Shown here: piece by piece, positions 9,058-17,051 of the stretch
Layout: each line of letters starts with the position of its first letter
How positions within the stretch are numbered: position 1 is the first letter of the stretch
From: JAGDZR01 sp049115695
GTDB taxonomy: Bacteria > Bacteroidota > Bacteroidia > Cytophagales > Cyclobacteriaceae
Assembly (NCBI GenBank): GCA_049115695.1
Contig: JAGDZR010000012.1
Span: 186,001 to 250,000 of the forward strand
DNA: 64,000 bases
Direction: 5' to 3'
Notes under the pieces: generated by a model
Seen by the model: only the letters and a program-made list of their open reading frames with translations
Told to the model about the DNA's origin: nothing
Databases searched by the model: none
Position numbers and translations under genes: made by a program

Positions 9058-9897
9058 ATGAATAAAATACTCGTACCCTACGATTTCTCTGAGCAGGCTG
9101 ATTATGCTTACAATTTTGCGATTGAGCTCGCCAATGCTTCAAGCGCAACCAAAGTGTTGCTGTTTCATGTGATTGAACATCCGTCTGAATCAAGACTAAA
9201 ATACATGGGTGCCACGGATATGGACCCTATGGAAAATGTGTTCATGAATAAGTTAATCAACTTAACGGAAGATAAGCTAGAAGCGAAGGTCAGCGAGGCT
9301 GGAAAAGTTGAAGTTGAATATAAAGTCCGCATGGGCAATACCTATCAAACATTAAGCGATGAAGTAGGCGATGAGGAGGTTGATTTGGTGGTAATGGGTA
9401 CTACAGGGTCTGAAGGATTAGATGCAATGTTCATTGGATCCAATGCTGAAAAGATAGTGCGCTCAGCCAGATGTCCGGTTATTACGCTGCAAGCTCCGGC
9501 TGAAGTATCGGCTATTAATGATTTAGTTTTTGCTTCAAACTTCCACGAGCTACAGGATGATTTCGTGAAAAGAATGCTGGATCTCCAGCAATTTTTAGGC
9601 GCAGAACTGCGATTGGTTAAGATCAATACTCCTGCTAATTTTACTTCAACCAGACACGATTTGAAGAAGATGAATGATTTTGTTGACAAGTATGCCATTA
9701 AAAATTACACCATTGATATCTATAATTATATGAATGAGGAAGATGGAATTGTGAACTACGTGGAAGATATCAATGCAGATATGGTTGCCCTTGGCACTCA
9801 TCAAAGAAAAGGGATTATACATTTCCTCAATGGAAGTATTGCCGAAGATGTAGTCAATCAGGCGAAAAGACCCGTTTGGACTTACCAATTAGATTGA
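9058..9897 (+). CDS. Tandem universal stress protein (UspA)
   Basis: A 279-aa protein with two Usp domains (about 1-145 and 150-279). The first begins KILVPYDFSEQADYAYNFAI and ends with the nucleotide-binding pattern MGTTGSEGLDAMFIGSNAEKIV; the second ends GTHQRKGIIHFLNGSIAEDVV. Both show the G-2x-G-9x-G(S/T) type loop of ATP-binding Usp proteins. The ATG at 9058 is preferred to the TTG two codons upstream. It is likely a cytoplasmic stress or energy-state sensor; the specific role is unknown. A hairpin terminator follows at 9922. Confidence 0.9.
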   Translation: MNKILVPYDFSEQADYAYNFAIELANASSATKVLLFHVIEHPSESRLKYMGATDMDPMENVFMNKLINLTEDKLEAKVSEAGKVEVEYKVRMGNTYQTLSDEVGDEEVDLVVMGTTGSEGLDAMFIGSNAEKIVRSARCPVITLQAPAEVSAINDLVFASNFHELQDDFVKRMLDLQQFLGAELRLVKINTPANFTSTRHDLKKMNDFVDKYAIKNYTIDIYNYMNEEDGIVNYVEDINADMVALGTHQRKGIIHFLNGSIAEDVVNQAKRPVWTYQLD

Positions 9898-9921
9898 ATT
9901 GTCTGTAAATTGAATATAGCG

Positions 9922-9957
9922 ACCCGATTGGCAAAGTTGATCGGGTTTACTTTTTTA
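9922..9957 (+). terminator. Rho-independent terminator after the usp gene
   Basis: Inverted repeat ACCCGAT (9922-9928) and ATCGGGT (9940-9946) encloses an 11-nt loop and is followed by a T-rich tract ending in six T. It lies 25 bp downstream of the stop codon and separates the usp unit from the his leader. Confidence 0.75.
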
Positions 9958-9970
9958 TATGGCTGAAGGC

Positions 9971-10000
9971 TTGCTGATTCCATTGCGGCGACTATTTTTG
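9971..10000 (+). promoter_or_regulatory. Candidate Bacteroidota promoter for the his operon
   Basis: A TTG at 9971-9973 is separated by 19 bp from TATTTTTG at 9993-10000, which matches TAnnTTTG. This is the spacing expected of the Bacteroidota -33/-7 promoter. Transcription would start around 10005-10008, at or within the first codons of the putative leader peptide, implying a leaderless or nearly leaderless transcript. Confidence 0.45.
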
Positions 10001-10002
10001 CG

Positions 10003-10059
10003 ATGATGATTTACAAAACACACCATCTCCTCCATCATCACCCCGTCCTGGGGGCATAA
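10003..10059 (+). CDS. hisL: Putative his operon leader peptide (attenuator)
   Basis: An 18-codon reading frame translates as MMIYKTHHLLHHHPVLGA followed by TAA. Five of the 18 codons are histidine, in blocks of two and three, and it ends 72 bp before hisG. This is the organisation of a histidine attenuator leader, in which ribosome stalling at His codons reports low charged tRNA-His. CCCC and GGGG can form a small hairpin at the end of the frame, and a second imperfect hairpin (TTGT/CGC paired with GCG/ACAA) lies around 10068-10089. No clear poly-T terminator follows, so the mechanism is unproved. Confidence 0.6.
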   Translation: MMIYKTHHLLHHHPVLGA

Positions 10060-10131
10060 GACAAGTGTTGTTCGCTGCGTGCGTACAATGGGATCATCAT
10101 ATCATATTATAGACTTATCAACTTTTCAATA

Positions 10132-10989
10132 ATGAACGCTATTAAAATAGCAATTCAAAAATCAGGCAGACTTAGTGAAGATTCACTTCGTCTCTTTAAA
10201 GAATGCGGCATCAAATTCAATAATGGCGCAAAAAAACTAAAAGCAGTTTCATCCAATTTCCCGATAGAATTTTTATTTCTTAGAGATGATGATATTCCGG
10301 GATATGTGGAGGATGGTGTAGCCGATCTGGGTATAATCGGACAGAATGTTTTGATTGAGTACGGCAAACAAGTTGACGAAGTACGTCCTCTTGGTTTTTC
10401 AAAATGCAGATTGTCTTTGGCAGTCTCTCGCGAAATTGAATACCCTGGTGTAGCGTTCTTTGAAGGGAAGAGTATTGCAACTTCCTATCCAGTATTACTT
10501 AAAAAGTACTTGGATGAAAAGGGTGTCACAGCCGATATCCATGAAATTAGTGGTTCCGTGGAGATTGCTCCTGGCATTGGGTTGAGCGAAGGCGTATGTG
10601 ACATTGTGAGTTCGGGAAGTACATTGTTGAGTAATGGATTGAAGGAAGTTGAAACTGTGATGAAGTCTGAAGCCACTTTGATTGCAAGTAAAGACCTGGA
10701 GCCATGGAAGAAGGAGTTGTTGGATAAATTGATATTCAGAATCAACGCTGTGCAACAAGGAAGCAATAATAAATACGTATTGCTCAATGCACCTAATGAT
10801 AAAATAGATGAGATTGTTGGTTTATTGCCAGGAATGAGAAGCCCAACTGTACTTCCGCTGGCCACAAAAGGTTGGAGTAGTATTCACTCAGTAATCAGTG
10901 AAGATGATTTTTGGGAGAATATCGAGCAATTGCGAAATGCTGGCGCAGAAGGAGTATTGGTGGTGCCAATTGAAAAGATGATAAAGTAA
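10132..10989 (+). CDS. hisG: ATP phosphoribosyltransferase, long form
   Basis: First enzyme of histidine biosynthesis: it condenses ATP with PRPP. At 285 aa it is the long HisG form, with catalytic domains (IAIQKSGRLSEDSLRLFKECGI at the start, then the PRPP-binding block SGSVEIAPGIGLSEGVCDIVSSGSTL) and a C-terminal ACT-like regulatory domain (about 215-285) that in relatives mediates histidine feedback inhibition. No HisZ is needed. Its stop overlaps the hisD ATG by one base, opening a tightly packed hisGDCB operon preceded by the His-rich leader. Confidence 0.96.
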   Translation: MNAIKIAIQKSGRLSEDSLRLFKECGIKFNNGAKKLKAVSSNFPIEFLFLRDDDIPGYVEDGVADLGIIGQNVLIEYGKQVDEVRPLGFSKCRLSLAVSREIEYPGVAFFEGKSIATSYPVLLKKYLDEKGVTADIHEISGSVEIAPGIGLSEGVCDIVSSGSTLLSNGLKEVETVMKSEATLIASKDLEPWKKELLDKLIFRINAVQQGSNNKYVLLNAPNDKIDEIVGLLPGMRSPTVLPLATKGWSSIHSVISEDDFWENIEQLRNAGAEGVLVVPIEKMIK

Positions 10990-12275
10990 TGAAAATTGAG
11001 CGTTACGAGAATCTGGATCAAGTTAGAGGGCTTTTAAAGCGACCGACTTTCGATCATTCAAAAATTGAGAAGGTAATCAAGCCAATTCTGGAAAAAGTGA
11101 TCAGAGGTGGCGATAATGCCTTGAAGAAATTTGCGCTTGAATACGATCATGTCGAACTAGATAGTTTGTGGGTGAGTGAGTCAGAACTTGCTGAAGCTGA
11201 CACACTGGTGAATGACGCGCTAAAACAGGCAATACTCGTTGCGAAGGATAATATTTGGAAGTTTCATGAAGCTCAGGTGCAACCTCCGCTGAGTGTTGAT
11301 GTAATGGATGGCGTAACATGTGAACGACGCTCAGTTCCAATCCAAAAGGTTGGTTTATATATACCGGGTGGAACAGCTCCGCTATTCAGTACCGTCTTAA
11401 TGTTGGGTATTCCAGCTCGAATTGCCGGATGCAAAGAAGTGGTGATTGCTACACCTACAGATCAGGTAGGTAAAATCAATCCAGTCGTACTTTATACTGC
11501 CAACTTACTGGGAATTAAAAGAATATTAAAGCTTGGGGGTGCTCAGGCAATAGCGGCAATGGCATATGGAACAGAGTCTGTGCCCAAGGTTGATAAGATA
11601 TTTGGGCCAGGTAATCAATATGTAACAGGGGCCAAGCAATTGGTAGCAAAAGATGCTGTCGCCATTGACATGCCAGCCGGTCCTTCCGAAGTGTTGGTAT
11701 ATTGTGATGAATCAGCAAAGTCTTCATTCGTTGCGGCTGACCTATTGTCACAAGCAGAGCATGGCGTAGACAGCCAGGTGGTTCTTGTCACTAATAGCAA
11801 GAAGAAGGCAGAAAAAGTGCTTAAGAAAATTGAGAAGCAATTAGAAAATCTTTCCAGGGCCGATTTGGCCTCAAAGTCGTTGGGCAATAGCATCGCCATT
11901 ATTGTTGATAGCCGGGAACAGGCTTTGACAGTTATCAATGAATATGCACCAGAACATTTGATTATCAATGCGGAGAACGCAGATGCAATTGTTAAGGATG
12001 TTGTGAATGCGGGATCAGTATTTATTGGACCATATACCCCTGAATCTGCCGGAGATTATGCCTCTGGCACTAATCATACATTGCCTACCAATGGATGGGC
12101 ATCCGCATATTCCGGAGTATCGCTGGACTCATATTTAAAGAAAATTACCTATCAGAAGATTACGGCTGATGGACTTAGAAAGCTTGGCCCAACCGTCGAA
12201 CTCATGGCTGCTGCCGAGCAACTGGATGCGCATAAGAATGCTGTGACCGTGAGGTTGAAATCATTGGAAGAATGA
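10989..12275 (+). CDS. hisD: Histidinol dehydrogenase
   Basis: A 428-aa zinc- and NAD-dependent enzyme that oxidises histidinol to histidine in two steps. Recognisable blocks in order are VGLYIPGGTAPLFSTVLM, GGAQAIAAMAYGTES, GPGNQYVTGAKQLV, PAGPSEVLV, QAEHGVDSQ (zinc and substrate ligands), NEYAPEHL (catalytic Glu-His) and GDYASGTNHTLPT. Length is normal. Start overlaps hisG by one base and the stop overlaps hisC by four (ATGA), indicating translational coupling. Confidence 0.97.
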   Translation: MKIERYENLDQVRGLLKRPTFDHSKIEKVIKPILEKVIRGGDNALKKFALEYDHVELDSLWVSESELAEADTLVNDALKQAILVAKDNIWKFHEAQVQPPLSVDVMDGVTCERRSVPIQKVGLYIPGGTAPLFSTVLMLGIPARIAGCKEVVIATPTDQVGKINPVVLYTANLLGIKRILKLGGAQAIAAMAYGTESVPKVDKIFGPGNQYVTGAKQLVAKDAVAIDMPAGPSEVLVYCDESAKSSFVAADLLSQAEHGVDSQVVLVTNSKKKAEKVLKKIEKQLENLSRADLASKSLGNSIAIIVDSREQALTVINEYAPEHLIINAENADAIVKDVVNAGSVFIGPYTPESAGDYASGTNHTLPTNGWASAYSGVSLDSYLKKITYQKITADGLRKLGPTVELMAAAEQLDAHKNAVTVRLKSLEE

Positions 12276-13315
12276 AATTTATTGAATCGCTTCTAAGACC
12301 TCATTTGAGGAAGCTGGTTCCTTATAGTTCGGCGCGCGATGAGCATCAAGGAGCGGCAAATGTTTACCTGGATGCAAATGAGAATCCTTTTGGAACAGTG
12401 GGAGGAGGAGCATGGAACCGCTATCCCGATCCATATCAAACAAAACTCAAAGAGGCTATTTCTGGTATTAAGGAAATTGATGCTGCCAATATCTTTTTGG
12501 GTAATGGAAGTGATGAGCCCATTGACTTGTTGATCCGGGCATTTTGTGAGCCAGGTCAGGACAAGTTGCTCTGCTTTCCGCCAACTTATGGCATGTATCG
12601 GGTCTCAGCTGATATTCATGATGTGGAGATCATTGAAGTATTATTGACAGATGAATTTCAGTTGGATCTTCCTCATGCGCTTGACGCTTCAAAGCAAGCT
12701 AAAATTACATGGATTTGTTCACCCAATAATCCAACTGCGAACTCTATTCGACATGAACAAATTATGGAGTTGGTAAAAGCGACTACAGGTCTGGTTGTAG
12801 TGGATGAAGCCTATATTGACTTTGCGGAACAATCATCTTTGATTCGTGAGATCAAGCATCATGAAAATCTGGTAGTACTACAGACTTTCAGTAAGGCTTG
12901 GGGCATGGCTTCATTCAGGCTAGGCATGGCCTTTGCCAATATTGATTTGGTTCAAGTATTGAATAAGATAAAGCCTCCATACAACATCAGTGGGCTGGTA
13001 CAGCATGAGGCGTACAAATCGTTGATGCATGAGGAACAAAAGAATGATTGGGTGGAAGAGGTTAAAAGTCAACGCAAGTGGTTACTGAGCCAATTGGAGC
13101 AATTAACACTTGTGAAAAAGATATTTCCAAGTGACGCAAACTTCTTGCTTGCTAGGTTTGATGAACCAACCCATGTTTATCAATATCTCTCTGGGCTAGG
13201 TATAGTAGTGAGGGACAGGAGCAAACAACCACGCTGTGAAGGATGTCTAAGGATTACAATTGGGACACCAACAGAAAATAAAATATTGATTCAAGCATTA
13301 AAGGACTTATCATGA
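12272..13315 (+). CDS. hisC: Histidinol-phosphate aminotransferase
   Basis: A 347-aa class I/II PLP aminotransferase that makes histidinol phosphate from imidazole-acetol phosphate. It carries YLDANENPFG, the SPNNPTAN loop, VVDEAYIDF and the Schiff-base lysine in QTFSKAWGMASFRLG (K208). It starts at an ATGA overlap with hisD and ends at another with hisB, so it is the canonical biosynthetic copy. A second, Tat-tagged HisC-like gene lies at 19372. Confidence 0.96.
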   Translation: MKFIESLLRPHLRKLVPYSSARDEHQGAANVYLDANENPFGTVGGGAWNRYPDPYQTKLKEAISGIKEIDAANIFLGNGSDEPIDLLIRAFCEPGQDKLLCFPPTYGMYRVSADIHDVEIIEVLLTDEFQLDLPHALDASKQAKITWICSPNNPTANSIRHEQIMELVKATTGLVVVDEAYIDFAEQSSLIREIKHHENLVVLQTFSKAWGMASFRLGMAFANIDLVQVLNKIKPPYNISGLVQHEAYKSLMHEEQKNDWVEEVKSQRKWLLSQLEQLTLVKKIFPSDANFLLARFDEPTHVYQYLSGLGIVVRDRSKQPRCEGCLRITIGTPTENKILIQALKDLS

Positions 13316-14406
13316 GGCCCATATTATTTATTGATCGGGATGGAACGATCGTTGCTGAGACAGATGATGAAAAGGTAGATAAGGTGGAAAAAGTACACTT
13401 TCTGCCGGAGGTGCTCCATTTTTTGAGAAAAATAGGTAAAGAGACAGACTATCTCCTGGTCATGGTTTCGAATCAGGACGGATTGGGTAGTGAAGAATTT
13501 CCTTATGAGGAATTTTATCCAGTCCACAATTTTATCATGCGGTTGCTGGAATCAGAAGGAATCCATTTTGATAAGGTCCACATTGATGAACATTGGGAAA
13601 ATGAGCATCACCCTAACAGAAAACCTGGTATAGGTATGTTGGGTGCTTACATGAAAGGCAACTATGATATTGCCAATTCCTATGTGATAGGCGATCGTGT
13701 CACTGATGTGCAACTAGCTCGGAATATTGGTTGCAAGGCCATTCATATTTGGGACGAACAAACCACTGATGCCGAGTTGACAACCACTGCCTGGTCGGAT
13801 ATTTATGATTACCTGGTTGCCGAAAGCAGGCAAGCTACAGTGCACCGCAAAACGGCTGAGACAGATATTTTGGTTGAAGTGAACCTAGATGGAACGGGAA
13901 AGACAAGAATCGATACAGGTATCGGATTCTTTGATCACATGCTGGATCAGATCGGTCGTCATGGTGGTCTTGATCTTAACATTCAGGTAAAGGGAGACTT
14001 GCACATCGATGAGCATCATACGGTGGAAGACACAGCACTTGCATTAGGAGAAGCTGTATTGAAGGCACTTGGCAATAAGAGAGGGATTAACAGATATGGA
14101 TTCTTGCTTCCAATGGATGATGTGTTGGCACAGGTAGCGATAGATTTTGGTGGTAGACCCTGGATGATGTGGGAAGCGGAATTTAAGAGAGAGAAGGTAG
14201 GAGAGTTACCCACAGAAATGTTTTATCACTTCTTTAAGTCATTCTCTGACACAAGTAAATCAAACTTGAATATTAAGGCAGAAGGTGACAATGAACATCA
14301 TAAAATAGAAGCCATTTTTAAGGCTTTTGCCAAGGCCATCAAAATGGCCGTAAAACGTAATGAAAATGAGTTGGAGCAATTACCAAGCACTAAAGAGGCA
14401 TTGTAG
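13312..14406 (+). CDS. hisB: Bifunctional histidinol-phosphatase / imidazoleglycerol-phosphate dehydratase
   Basis: A 364-aa fusion. Residues 1-165 form a HAD phosphatase (FIDRDGTIV near the start, VSNQDGLG, VIGDRVTD), and residues about 175-364 are the IGP dehydratase with FFDHMLDQIGRHGG, DEHHTVEDTALALGEA and EGDNEHHKIEAIFKA, whose His and Glu residues bind the metals. The phosphatase zinc loop lacks the E. coli cysteines: it reads HWENEHHPNRKP, as in other Bacteroidota HisB proteins I recall. hisH, hisA, hisF and hisI do not follow, so the pathway is split. Confidence 0.95.
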   Translation: MRPILFIDRDGTIVAETDDEKVDKVEKVHFLPEVLHFLRKIGKETDYLLVMVSNQDGLGSEEFPYEEFYPVHNFIMRLLESEGIHFDKVHIDEHWENEHHPNRKPGIGMLGAYMKGNYDIANSYVIGDRVTDVQLARNIGCKAIHIWDEQTTDAELTTTAWSDIYDYLVAESRQATVHRKTAETDILVEVNLDGTGKTRIDTGIGFFDHMLDQIGRHGGLDLNIQVKGDLHIDEHHTVEDTALALGEAVLKALGNKRGINRYGFLLPMDDVLAQVAIDFGGRPWMMWEAEFKREKVGELPTEMFYHFFKSFSDTSKSNLNIKAEGDNEHHKIEAIFKAFAKAIKMAVKRNENELEQLPSTKEAL

Positions 14407-14453
14407 CTAAATTGTATTTGTCTTGTAATTTCGACTCAGTGAAGTTGATGTAC

Positions 14454-14499
14454 ATAAATAAGAGCGGGCTTTGAGNNCTCAAAGCCCGCTCTTATTTAT
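14454..14499. terminator. Bidirectional terminator hairpin with NN at its tip
   Basis: Perfect 22-bp inverted arms (14454-14475 and 14478-14499) with a GC-rich core GAGCGGGCTTTGAG and AT-rich outer ends, so both strands give stem plus U-rich tail. It lies between the ends of hisB (+) and a convergent oxidoreductase gene (-). The two bases between the arms, 14476-14477, are undetermined. Confidence 0.8.
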
Positions 14500-14514
14500 A
14501 TGATTTTCGATCGC

Positions 14515-15846
14515 TTACAATTTCGGCTCCCAACCTTTTTCATATTCACGACTCCATTGGTTCATGGCTTTCTGATTATTCAGGATTTTACCTGTTTTAC
14601 TATCCACGTCGATGCTCACTTCCAGATCTTGAGCAATATTACCCAAATGACATAAGTGTGTTGAGATGCTGGCATCATCAATTGGTGCCTTGAGCGTTTC
14701 ACCTTTTGAAATGGCATTAAAGAAGTTTTGGATATGCTGAGTGGTCAGGTGATCAAAACCAGATGTATCAGAGGTATTGATCGAAGTTCCTATTTCTTTT
14801 TCAGACGTGAATTTCTTTTCGTTTCCTTTCAAGTCATACAGCGTGTAACCTCCACGATCCAGCAGAATGGACCCCTTTGTACCATAGATCATCGCTCCAC
14901 GTCCTCTGTTCCATTGTCGCTGACCATTGCAGCTATTTCCTTCCCAGATGATAGACTTATTACCATCAAATTCGAAGGAAGCCGCCTGAGTGTCATAGTA
15001 TTGCCAATCATCCCCCTTAAAATGTAATCTACCCCCCGCAGAAACAACTCGATTTGGGAATTCTACGCCTAGTGCCCATCTGCAGATGTCTATTTCATGG
15101 GTTCCGTTGTTGTGAATCTCACCAGTTCCCCAGGTTTTGAACCAGTGCCAGTTGTAAGGGTGTACATTGTCTCGGTAATCTTCCCTTGGGGCTGGTCCTT
15201 GCCAGAGGTCCCAATCCAGATAATCTGGGACAGCTACTTTTTCCCCTGTACCAATTGAACCACGTGTATTTGAATACCAGGCTTTGCCGTAGTAAACTTC
15301 ACCGATGAGTCCTTCTCTAATGTCTTTTATTCCCTGGATAGAAGTAGCACCTGATCGTTGCTGGTTACCCATTTGACAAATACGACCTGTTTTTTTGTAT
15401 ACCTGAACCAATAGTTCATTTTCTCCAAGGTTGTGACTACAAGGTTTCTCAACATAGACGTCCTTTCCTGTCTGCATGGCCAAGATGGCCATAGGTGCAT
15501 GCCAGTGCTCTGGAGTAGCAACAAATACCGCGTCTACATCTTTGTCTTCAAGTATTTTTCTGAAATCAGATTGGCCTTTTACTTTGTAGCCCAATGATTC
15601 TTTGGCTTTGCTGATAAATTCATCCTGTCTGTTTTTGTCTGCATCGCATGCATAAATGAGTTTAGCGTTTTCGCAGTAGGAGATAGCTTGAGTCAAAGCG
15701 TAAGAACGTCCGCCACAGCCAAACATGGCAACATTTATTGTTTCGTTTGGAGAAAATGCGAGTGTTTTGCCGGATGTGAGATAAAAAGTTGCACCTGCCC
15801 CGGCAATTGCTGAGTTTTTTAAAAAAATTCTTCTAGTTGATTTCAT
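14515..15846 (-). CDS. Tat-exported Gfo/Idh/MocA family oxidoreductase
   Basis: A 443-aa NAD(P)-dependent sugar or sugar-derivative oxidoreductase. The N-terminus KSTRRIFLKNSAIAGAGATF is a twin-arginine signal, so it probably acts in the periplasm with tightly bound cofactor. The Rossmann motif VAMFGCGGRSYA is at 39-50, the EKP motif in VYVEKPCSHN, and the likely catalytic His in NNGTHEIDICRWALG. It is last in a three-gene minus-strand operon with a second Gfo/Idh protein and a DUF1080 protein, a combination known in Bacteroidota for making and cleaving 3-keto-glycosides. Substrate unknown. Confidence 0.85.
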   Translation of the reverse strand: MKSTRRIFLKNSAIAGAGATFYLTSGKTLAFSPNETINVAMFGCGGRSYALTQAISYCENAKLIYACDADKNRQDEFISKAKESLGYKVKGQSDFRKILEDKDVDAVFVATPEHWHAPMAILAMQTGKDVYVEKPCSHNLGENELLVQVYKKTGRICQMGNQQRSGATSIQGIKDIREGLIGEVYYGKAWYSNTRGSIGTGEKVAVPDYLDWDLWQGPAPREDYRDNVHPYNWHWFKTWGTGEIHNNGTHEIDICRWALGVEFPNRVVSAGGRLHFKGDDWQYYDTQAASFEFDGNKSIIWEGNSCNGQRQWNRGRGAMIYGTKGSILLDRGGYTLYDLKGNEKKFTSEKEIGTSINTSDTSGFDHLTTQHIQNFFNAISKGETLKAPIDDASISTHLCHLGNIAQDLEVSIDVDSKTGKILNNQKAMNQWSREYEKGWEPKL

Positions 15847-15863
15847 TTCTAGATGGTAAAAGT

Positions 15864-17048
15864 TTAGGCAAAATTCAATTCAGGGTAGTCTTTCCAGTAT
15901 TTTATGGTGCCCTCATAGAGACAGTCGAGCGAAATTTGAACACACTTAGCAGTAGTGGCACCAGTCTTGATGTCTGAAATTATGGGTTTGTTTTCAGTAA
16001 CTGAAGCGTGAAATTGTTTTAACGCATCAATGGTAGGATCATTGCCGGGAGCCTCCACTGGAGCACCTTTTCCGGCTTCCCAGGCTTTGATCGTTGCTCC
16101 TGAAACACCATCCACTAATCCTGTCTCTTTAAGCTCCTTGCTTTCAGCGTAGATTACTGCCGTGGTATAATCCAGTATTAGGGTGGCTTTAGATCCTAGC
16201 ACCTTGATTTTGTAATCTTCAAACGAGTTGGTAGTGGTACAGGTAAATGAAGCATCCATGCCATTGTCATATTCCATGAGAAGGTGGATATTGTCATGTG
16301 TTTCACGACCATCTTTCCAATGATCTATACCTCCAAATCCAGTGAATTTAGCCGGTAATGATCCGCTGAACCAGTTGATGAAGTCTATCTGATGGGACAT
16401 AAGTTCTGCAACCAGACCACCGGAATATTCTTTGTACATCCGCCAATTGATAAGGCGTTCATACTTTTCATCTTCAACGGGTCTGCGCCAGTTACCATTT
16501 CGATTCCATTGACAGTGAACGGCAGTTACTTCGCCAATATAACCTGATTGAATGATCTTAACTGCCTTCTTATAGAGAAGGCTGCTATGGTATTGATGCC
16601 CTGTCTGAAATACTTTATCGCTTCTTTTTTCCAGGTCGATGACGGATTGTATTTCACTGATACCTTTGGCCATTGTTTTCTCGCAAAAGACATGTTTGCC
16701 TGCTTGTATTGCAGCATTGGCTACTTCGTCATGAGTGCTGAAAGGAGTGGCGATGACTACAGCATCAATATCTTTTCGGTCGAGTAGTGCCCGGTAATCT
16801 TCAAATCCCCTAGCCTCGGGTGCAATTTCAAGCCCGTTTTTTAGTCTAAAGGGAAGGGTGTCGGCACATCCAACAAGACTGTATCCATCAATTTTATTCA
16901 TCAAACGCATCAGGCCGGTACCTCTGCTACCGGTACCAATGACACCAACTTTCAACGGTTTCTGTTGTGCGCTAGCCAGTAATGACGGCCCCATAGCCAA
17001 TGCACTTCCAAGGGCAATGCCATTATTTATAAACTTCCTTCTTTGCAT
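15864..17048 (-). CDS. Tat/Sec-exported Gfo/Idh/MocA family oxidoreductase
   Basis: A 394-aa oxidoreductase with signal MQRRKFINNGIALGSALAMG (RRKF, Tat-like), Rossmann motif VGVIGTGSRGTG at 34-45, and a variant EKP motif reading CEKTMAKG. ELMSHQIDFINWF holds the likely catalytic His. It starts 3 bp after the DUF1080 gene and ends 17 bp before the next oxidoreductase, so the three are one operon. The two oxidoreductases are clearly different subfamilies and may oxidise and reduce different positions or substrates; this is inference. Confidence 0.84.
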   Translation of the reverse strand: MQRRKFINNGIALGSALAMGPSLLASAQQKPLKVGVIGTGSRGTGLMRLMNKIDGYSLVGCADTLPFRLKNGLEIAPEARGFEDYRALLDRKDIDAVVIATPFSTHDEVANAAIQAGKHVFCEKTMAKGISEIQSVIDLEKRSDKVFQTGHQYHSSLLYKKAVKIIQSGYIGEVTAVHCQWNRNGNWRRPVEDEKYERLINWRMYKEYSGGLVAELMSHQIDFINWFSGSLPAKFTGFGGIDHWKDGRETHDNIHLLMEYDNGMDASFTCTTTNSFEDYKIKVLGSKATLILDYTTAVIYAESKELKETGLVDGVSGATIKAWEAGKGAPVEAPGNDPTIDALKQFHASVTENKPIISDIKTGATTAKCVQISLDCLYEGTIKYWKDYPELNFA

Positions 17049-17051
17049 GGG

